Assembly: GCA_014649355.1 (NCBI GenBank)
Contig: BMSW01000006.1
Location: 186,001 to 250,000 of the forward strand
DNA: 64,000 bases
Direction of reading: 5' to 3'
From: Streptomyces althioticus
Lineage (GTDB): Bacteria > Actinomycetota > Actinomycetes > Streptomycetales > Streptomycetaceae
Shown: positions 59,527 to 64,000 of the stretch, piece by piece
Layout: each line of letters begins with the position of its first letter
Position numbering within the stretch: position 1 is the first letter of the stretch
Notes under the pieces: generated by a model
What the model was told of the DNA's origin: nothing
Databases searched by the model: none
What the model saw: the letters and a program-made list of their open reading frames with translations, nothing else
Position numbers and translations under genes: made by a program

Positions 59527-59569
59527 CGGGCCTCGCGGCGGGGAGTTCACCTCCCGGCCGCGGGGCCCG
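59527..59569. terminator. Long hairpin terminator after the siderophore operon
   Basis: CGGGCC-T-CGCGGC-G-GGGAG (59527-59545) pairs with CTCCC-G-GCCGCG-G-GGCCCG (59551-59569): 17 base pairs interrupted by one T-G wobble and one mismatch, five-base loop. It separates the siderophore operon from the convergent phospholipase gene. Confidence 0.78.
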
Positions 59570-59594
59570 TGGTCGTTCCCCGGCGGGTGACGGT

Positions 59595-60047
59595 TCAGCC
59601 GAAGGCCTTGACCGCCTGGTAATAGGTCCACGCGGTGCTGTTGCAGGCGGTCCTGGTCGCGCCGCCGTAGCCGTTGCACACACGCTTGAGGTCCTCGTAG
59701 AAGGCGCTGTCGAGCCGGGACTTGTTGGCGCTGAAGGAACCGGCGGCCTTGTAGTTGCGATAGCCGAAGTCGTGCCGGGCGCAGGCGTTCGAGAAGGGGA
59801 AGCCGAAGGGGTTGTCGGGGGAGGAGGAGCAGTAGTCGGTGGACCAGTCGAACCCGTAGGCGGACCAGGCGCCCTGGTTGGAGCGTGCGGCGGCCCACTG
59901 GTTGTAGCTGGATGCGCTGGTCTGGGTCCAACTGGCCAGGACTTGCGGCTTGTCGGCGGGAGCCGCGTCGGCGGCGGTGGCCGTGCCGAGGACGCCGACG
60001 AGGGCGAGGGCCGGGGTGGCGAGTGCGGCGGCGATTCTTCGGTGCAT
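59595..60047 (-). CDS. Secreted phospholipase A2
   Basis: A 150-residue secreted PLA2 of the Streptomyces violaceoruber type. GGAGG lies before ATG 60047. The signal peptide HRRIAAALATPALALVGVLGTATAADA ends about residue 28. The mature enzyme has SAYGFDWSTDYCSSSPDNPFGFPFSNACARHDFGYRNYK: Asp71 binds calcium, and His92-Asp93 is the catalytic pair. Four cysteines (73, 89, 124, 135) form two disulfides. It hydrolyses the sn-2 ester of phospholipids outside the cell. Eukaryotic-type extra loops are missing, as expected for this small group. Confidence 0.93.
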   Translation of the reverse strand: MHRRIAAALATPALALVGVLGTATAADAAPADKPQVLASWTQTSASSYNQWAAARSNQGAWSAYGFDWSTDYCSSSPDNPFGFPFSNACARHDFGYRNYKAAGSFSANKSRLDSAFYEDLKRVCNGYGGATRTACNSTAWTYYQAVKAFG

Positions 60048-60276
60048 CCCACACCTCCATGCGGCTGCGGCCCGACCACCGGGCCGCAGGATCATGACAA
60101 TTGATGCCCGTACGAGTGGTCGGTTCACACCGCAACTACCGCACGTTCCCGATGACATGGCGGCCCTGTTCCGGAAAAACCACCTGACAGGGTGATCCAC
60201 GGCGCACTAGTCTGACGGCGATGACCACCTCCTTCCTGCACAGAAGGGAGGTCCCGTCCACGCAAGGTGAGTGCTG

Positions 60277-61647
60277 ATGCACCCACGCCCCGTGGACGAG
60301 GACTTCCGTCTCTCCCTCTGGCGGCGCGTACGCGAGTACGCCGTGCCGCCCACCACGATCGAGACCGCGACCGCCCGCCGCCGCTCCGGCGACTGGGCCG
60401 GCGCGTGCGCCGCGGCCCGCGTCGACGTCGACCTGCGGCTGCGCGACCTCACCCGCACCCACGGCGCCGGCCTCACGGCACGCGTGCGCGCGGACCTGCG
60501 GCACCTGGCACCCGACCTGCTGCGCTGGCACATGCCGAGGTGCGCCCCCGACGGCCTGCTGCGGCCGGGCCTCGCCGTGCCCCTCGCCCGCTACACCGTG
60601 GACGAACCGGACGGGCCCTGCCCCGTGTACCTGGTGGTCCGCACCCCGCCCGCGTGGGCGGCGGGCGGCCAGCGCATGAGCCTCGCGCTGTGGGACGGCG
60701 ACCGGTTGCGGGAGGGGTACCGCGGCCATCCGCGCCCCCGGCCCGGCCGGCGGTTCCGGTTCGACCTGCACCGGCACCTGTGGGACGCCCGCCGGGCGCA
60801 CGAACTGCGGCACCGGTCCGGGGCGGACGGGTCGGACCCGCGGGATGCGGTGCCGTTCGGGCCGCTGCCGCCGGGCCACCCCTACGCCGTGGACCGCTGG
60901 GCGGACGAGGCCCGCATCCTGCTCCGCGACGCGGGACGCACGGAAGGGTCCGTCGTCGTACGGCTGGGCGCCCGGCGCCGGCTGGTGCTGGACCTGTCCG
61001 GCGACGGAGGCCGTCCGGTCGCGGAGTCCACCGGACCGGCCGCCTTCCGGACGACGCCCCTCCTGCCGGACGCGTCGACCCACGTCGTCCCCGACCTCGC
61101 CCTCCTCCGGGCCGGCGCGATCGACGCCGGACGGCTGCATCCGCTGGTCGCTTCCGCCCTGGCGCCCGGCCACCCCGTCGCCCCGCAGCCGTCTCCCGCA
61201 CCGGACAACGGCCGCCCCCACACCGTCCTGTGCCAGGGCGTCCCGCACCGCGTCGCCCTCGTCGACGGCGTCCTGGTCCCGCTGGACCACACTCCCGACG
61301 AGATCAGGCGGGAGGAGACGCTGGCCGAACTGACCGGCACCCCGCTGCCCTGCCTCCAGTTCGTCGACCGCGCCCATCGCAGGCCGGACTGCCTCACAGG
61401 CGTCCGTGAACGCCTGGTCCACGGGGACGTCGACGGCGCGCTGGCGGTCGTGGAGAACCTGCTCGGCCCGGACGCGTGCCTGCGCGACGGACCGCTGAAG
61501 GACGCCCTCGAAGAAGCCGCGTCGCGGCGGCTCGCCCACGGGCTCCACCGGGCCGGCCTGCGCGGCCCCGCCGACCACTGGATCCTCCCCGCCCCCGCCC
61601 GGCGCCGCGACCACCGCACCCACCCGCGCCACGCCACCTTCCGCTGA
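60277..61647 (+). CDS. Unknown protein, first gene of a MoxR-VWA set
   Basis: A 456-residue protein I cannot assign. It is arginine-rich, without signal peptide or membrane segments. The first 60 residues (DEDFRLSLWRRVREYAVPPTTIETATARRRSGDWAGACAAARVDVDLRLRDL) are helical; a segment around VYLVVRTPPAWAAGGQRMSLALWDGDRLR and VVVRLGARRRLVLDLSGDGG looks beta-rich, and the end (RERLVHGDVDGALAVVENLLGPDACLRDGPLKDALEEAASRRLAHGLHRAGL) again helical. ATG 60277 follows AAGGTGAG; GTG 60271 is possible. It precedes a MoxR ATPase gene by 46 bases and a VWA-like gene, so it is probably the third partner of that system and may be the client-specific factor. Confidence 0.75.
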   Translation: MHPRPVDEDFRLSLWRRVREYAVPPTTIETATARRRSGDWAGACAAARVDVDLRLRDLTRTHGAGLTARVRADLRHLAPDLLRWHMPRCAPDGLLRPGLAVPLARYTVDEPDGPCPVYLVVRTPPAWAAGGQRMSLALWDGDRLREGYRGHPRPRPGRRFRFDLHRHLWDARRAHELRHRSGADGSDPRDAVPFGPLPPGHPYAVDRWADEARILLRDAGRTEGSVVVRLGARRRLVLDLSGDGGRPVAESTGPAAFRTTPLLPDASTHVVPDLALLRAGAIDAGRLHPLVASALAPGHPVAPQPSPAPDNGRPHTVLCQGVPHRVALVDGVLVPLDHTPDEIRREETLAELTGTPLPCLQFVDRAHRRPDCLTGVRERLVHGDVDGALAVVENLLGPDACLRDGPLKDALEEAASRRLAHGLHRAGLRGPADHWILPAPARRRDHRTHPRHATFR

Positions 61648-61693
61648 CCGACCGGGCCGCGTCTGGCCCCCTCTCCTTCCTCGGTGATGCCTC

Positions 61694-62917
61694 ATGCCCA
61701 CGTCCCTGTCCGCCCCCTCCCGGCTCGACGTCGCCGCAGACCTGCTCGCCCTGCTGCGCGACACCACCACCGAACCGCGCCCCGACGTCCAGCTGGAGGC
61801 GCTCACCCTCGCGGTGGCCGCAGACCTCCCCGTACTGCTCTGGGGCGAGCCGGGCATCGGCAAGACCGCCGCGCTCACCCAGCTCGCCGCCGCGCTCGAC
61901 CTCCCTCTGACCACCGTCATCGCCAGCGTGCACGAGCCGTCCGACTTCTCCGGGCTGCCTGTCGTCGGCGACGACCCCGCCGAACAGGGTGTGCCGATGG
62001 CTCCGCCGGACTGGGCCGTGCGCCTGGTGCGGGCCGGCCGGGGCCTGCTGTTCCTGGACGAGCTGTCCACCGCCCCGCCCGCCGTGCAGGCCGCCCTGCT
62101 GCGGCTGGTCCTGGAGCGGCGGGTCGGCGCGCTGCGGCTCCCGCCGGGCGTGCGGATCGTCGCCGCCGCCAACCCGCGTGCCTCCGCCGCCGACGGCTGG
62201 GAGCTGAGTCCGCCGCTGGCCAACCGTTTCGTGCACCTGAACTGGACCCACGACCCCGAGACCGTCGTCCGCGGCCTCGGCGGGACCTGGCCGCACGCCA
62301 CCCTGCCCGAACTGGACCCCTCCCGCCTGCCGGACGCCGTCGCCCACGCCCGCCGCGCGGTGTGCGCCTTTCTTACCGCGCGGCCCCCGCTGGTGCACCG
62401 GCTGCCGAACGGCGAGACCCGCCGCGGCGGCCCCTGGCCCTCGCCCCGCAGCTGGGAGATGACCCTGCGTCTGATCGCCTTCGCCACCGCCGCCGGCTCC
62501 TCCCGCGACGTCCTCTCCCTGCTGGTGCGCGGCACCGTCGGCGACGGACCGGGCCTGGAGATGCTGGCGAGCCTGGACCGGCTGGACCTGCCCGACCCCG
62601 AGACCCTGCTCGCGGACCCGGCGGGCGCCGAGCTGCCCGAACGGGGCGACCTGCGCCAGGCCACGCTGGACGCGGTGGTCGCCGCCGTGCGCGCCCGCCC
62701 CGAGCGGCACCGCTGGGACGCCGCCTGGGACCTGCTGGCCCGCGCCGCCTCCACCGGCGCGCCCGACCTGGTCGTCGTCCCCGCGACCACCCTCGCCGCA
62801 CTGCGCCGCGAGGACTGGGACGTCCCCCCGACGATCGAACGCCTCACCGGCGCCCTAAAACTCTCCCGCCGCGCCGACCGGACCCTGGCCCGCACGCGCG
62901 AGGCGGCGACCCGATGA
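61694..62917 (+). CDS. MoxR-type AAA+ ATPase
   Basis: A 407-residue AAA+ ATPase. Walker A is GEPGIGKT (51-58), Walker B GLLFLDELST (117-126), sensor 1 GVRIVAAANPRASAADG, and PLANRFVHLNW the arginine-finger region. MoxR ATPases act as remodelling chaperones, nearly always with a von Willebrand A domain partner, here the next gene, which overlaps by ATGA. Length is above the usual MoxR (about 310-350), with an added C-terminal helical part (GDLRQATLDAVVAAVRARPERHRWDAAWDLLARAAST). ATG 61694 is used; only a weak GGTGATG-type region lies upstream, suggesting coupling to the first gene. Confidence 0.9.
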   Translation: MPTSLSAPSRLDVAADLLALLRDTTTEPRPDVQLEALTLAVAADLPVLLWGEPGIGKTAALTQLAAALDLPLTTVIASVHEPSDFSGLPVVGDDPAEQGVPMAPPDWAVRLVRAGRGLLFLDELSTAPPAVQAALLRLVLERRVGALRLPPGVRIVAAANPRASAADGWELSPPLANRFVHLNWTHDPETVVRGLGGTWPHATLPELDPSRLPDAVAHARRAVCAFLTARPPLVHRLPNGETRRGGPWPSPRSWEMTLRLIAFATAAGSSRDVLSLLVRGTVGDGPGLEMLASLDRLDLPDPETLLADPAGAELPERGDLRQATLDAVVAAVRARPERHRWDAAWDLLARAASTGAPDLVVVPATTLAALRREDWDVPPTIERLTGALKLSRRADRTLARTREAATR

Positions 62918-64000
62918 TCACGCACACTCCGCACACCGCGGCCTCCGCGCTCGACCTCGACAAACTGCTCGCGGCCCGGCTGACGGCCGTCCGCGCCCGC
63001 CCCTACCTCGCCACCGCCCTCTTCGCCCTGCACCCCGTCGCGTCCCGCGGTGTCCCCACGATGGCCGTCGACCGGTACTGGCGGTGCTACGTCTCGCCCG
63101 CGTTCGTCGCCGACACGTCCCTGGAGGAGCTGGCCGGTGTCTGGGTGCACGAGGTGTCCCACCTGCTGCGCGACCACCACGGGCGTGGCGACCGCGTGGC
63201 CCGCGCACGAGGGACCGACGGGCCGGGGGAGCGGCTGCGGACGAACATCGCCGCCGACTGCGAGATCAACGACGACGTGTACGGCGACGGTCTGCCACAG
63301 CCCGAGGACATCGTCCTGCCCGGGCAGCTGGGGCTGGAGTCCGGGCTGCTGATGGAGGACTACCTGTCCCGGTTCCGGCTCGGCGCGCACACCCGCACCA
63401 TGGTCTGGCTGAACTGCGGCAGCGGCGCCGACGGCCTCGAACGGGAGTGGGACCTCGGCCCGGACGGCGCGCACGCCCTCACCGACCAGGAACGCGACGC
63501 GGTCCGCTTCCGGGTGGCCCAGGGCATCGTCGGCCGCCCCGGCAGGACGCCCAAACGCTGGCGGCGCTGGGCGGAGGAGGTGTTCCACCCGCCGCAGCCC
63601 TGGCGGGAGCTGCTCGGCGCGGCGCTCCGCTCCGCCGTGTCCGCGTCCGGCTCGGGCGACGACTACAGCTACGGCCGGCCCTCCCGGCGGTCGGCCGGCG
63701 TGCCCGGCGCGATCCTGCCCAGCCTGCGGCGCACCCCGCCCCGGGTGTCCGTCGTGGTCGACACCTCCGGCTCGGTCAGCGACGCCGAACTGGGCAGCGC
63801 CCTGCTGGAGGTGACGGCGATCTCCCGCGCCGTGGGCGGGCGCCGCGACCTGGTGTCCGTGGTGCCGTGCGACGCCGCGCCCCACGAGGTGCACCGGCTG
63901 TGCCGCGCGGAGGGCGTTCCGCTCGTCGGAGGCGGCGGCACCGATCTGCGGGCCGGTTTCACCCGGGCGCTGACCGCGCGTCCCCGTCCTGACGTGCTCG
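62914..64000 (+). CDS. Metallopeptidase/VWA-like (DUF2201-type) protein, 3' truncated
   Basis: ATG 62914 overlaps the MoxR stop; the frame is open to the window end (362 residues visible). The N-terminal half resembles the putative metallopeptidase domain of DUF2201 proteins: LAGVWVHEVSHLLRDHHGRGDR contains HEVSH, an HExxH zinc motif, and NIAADCEINDDVYGDGLP is the conserved second block (likely third ligand). After WRELLGAALRSAVSAS comes a VWA-like domain beginning RVSVVVDTSGSVSDAELGSALLEVTAI with the metal-ion site DTSGS, and later GGGGTDLRAGF. The arrangement metallopeptidase-like plus VWA next to MoxR is a recurring two-component core; targets are unknown. Confidence 0.88.
   Translation, partial: MITHTPHTAASALDLDKLLAARLTAVRARPYLATALFALHPVASRGVPTMAVDRYWRCYVSPAFVADTSLEELAGVWVHEVSHLLRDHHGRGDRVARARGTDGPGERLRTNIAADCEINDDVYGDGLPQPEDIVLPGQLGLESGLLMEDYLSRFRLGAHTRTMVWLNCGSGADGLEREWDLGPDGAHALTDQERDAVRFRVAQGIVGRPGRTPKRWRRWAEEVFHPPQPWRELLGAALRSAVSASGSGDDYSYGRPSRRSAGVPGAILPSLRRTPPRVSVVVDTSGSVSDAELGSALLEVTAISRAVGGRRDLVSVVPCDAAPHEVHRLCRAEGVPLVGGGGTDLRAGFTRALTARPRPDVL

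Noticed and set aside
60048..60276. Regulatory elements in the phospholipase / MoxR-set divergent region
   Set aside because: I found no consensus promoter or convincing inverted repeat beyond the two ribosome binding sites.

Overview
The window is high-G+C actinobacterial DNA, almost certainly a Streptomyces chromosome. Codon third positions are nearly all G or C, GTG starts and four-base stop/start overlaps are common, and the gene set is typical of the genus: snapalysin, a streptogrisin-type protease, secreted phospholipase A2, a large regulator with a LuxR-type HTH, paired SpoIIE phosphatases, ROK regulators and a DmdR/DtxR-type iron box. I saw no tRNA, rRNA, CRISPR array, insertion sequence or prophage. 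The content reads as adaptive chromosome: secretion, stress and sugar use.

Layout. 1-6.4 kb: end of a DoxX-like membrane protein, a secreted polyester-hydrolase-type cutinase, a large LuxR-type ATPase regulator and a PucR-type regulator, separated by a dispersed GC-rich repeat. 6.6-11.5 kb: a five-gene, translationally coupled ABC importer of the branched-chain amino acid class. 11.6-16.8 kb: an MSMEG_6728-type protein, an aldo/keto reductase, snapalysin, a strongly structured RNA candidate ending in a perfect terminator palindrome, a secretory lipase and a serine protease. 17-23.8 kb: PAS-GAF-SpoIIE phosphatase, a coiled-coil protein, a Na+/H+ antiporter, a small membrane protein and HtpG.

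23.9-33.9 kb: a TetR regulator with two operator copies facing a hydroxyisobutyrate-dehydrogenase-like gene; then an RsbQ-RsbP-like pair, a STAS anti-anti-sigma factor, an operon-like set (YbdK-type ligase, 26-codon ORF, N-acetylglutaminylglutamine-type amidotransferase, S9 peptidase) and an RsbW-like ATPase. A stress partner-switching set thus brackets a putative osmolyte or peptide-amide pathway. 34-39.5 kb: GH36 alpha-galactosidase, a divergent and probably leaderless ROK regulator, a secreted SGNH hydrolase that appears to start at CTG, and MsrA.

39.5-50.3 kb: a divergent carbohydrate locus. Leftward: sugar-binding lipoprotein, two permeases, ROK regulator, Gfo/Idh/MocA oxidoreductase. 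Rightward: MDR dehydrogenase, TIM-barrel isomerase, MGH-like glycosidase, debranching-type glycosidase. The substrate is unknown. 50.4-55.5 kb: AhpD-like protein, a small ORF, a large-subunit catalase, a second repeat array and an SPL-family radical SAM protein. 55.6-59.5 kb: an iron-box-controlled siderophore importer with a fused double permease. 59.6-64 kb: secreted phospholipase A2, then an unknown protein, a MoxR-type ATPase and a metallopeptidase/VWA-like protein cut by the window end. All family calls come from reading the translations; no database search was run.
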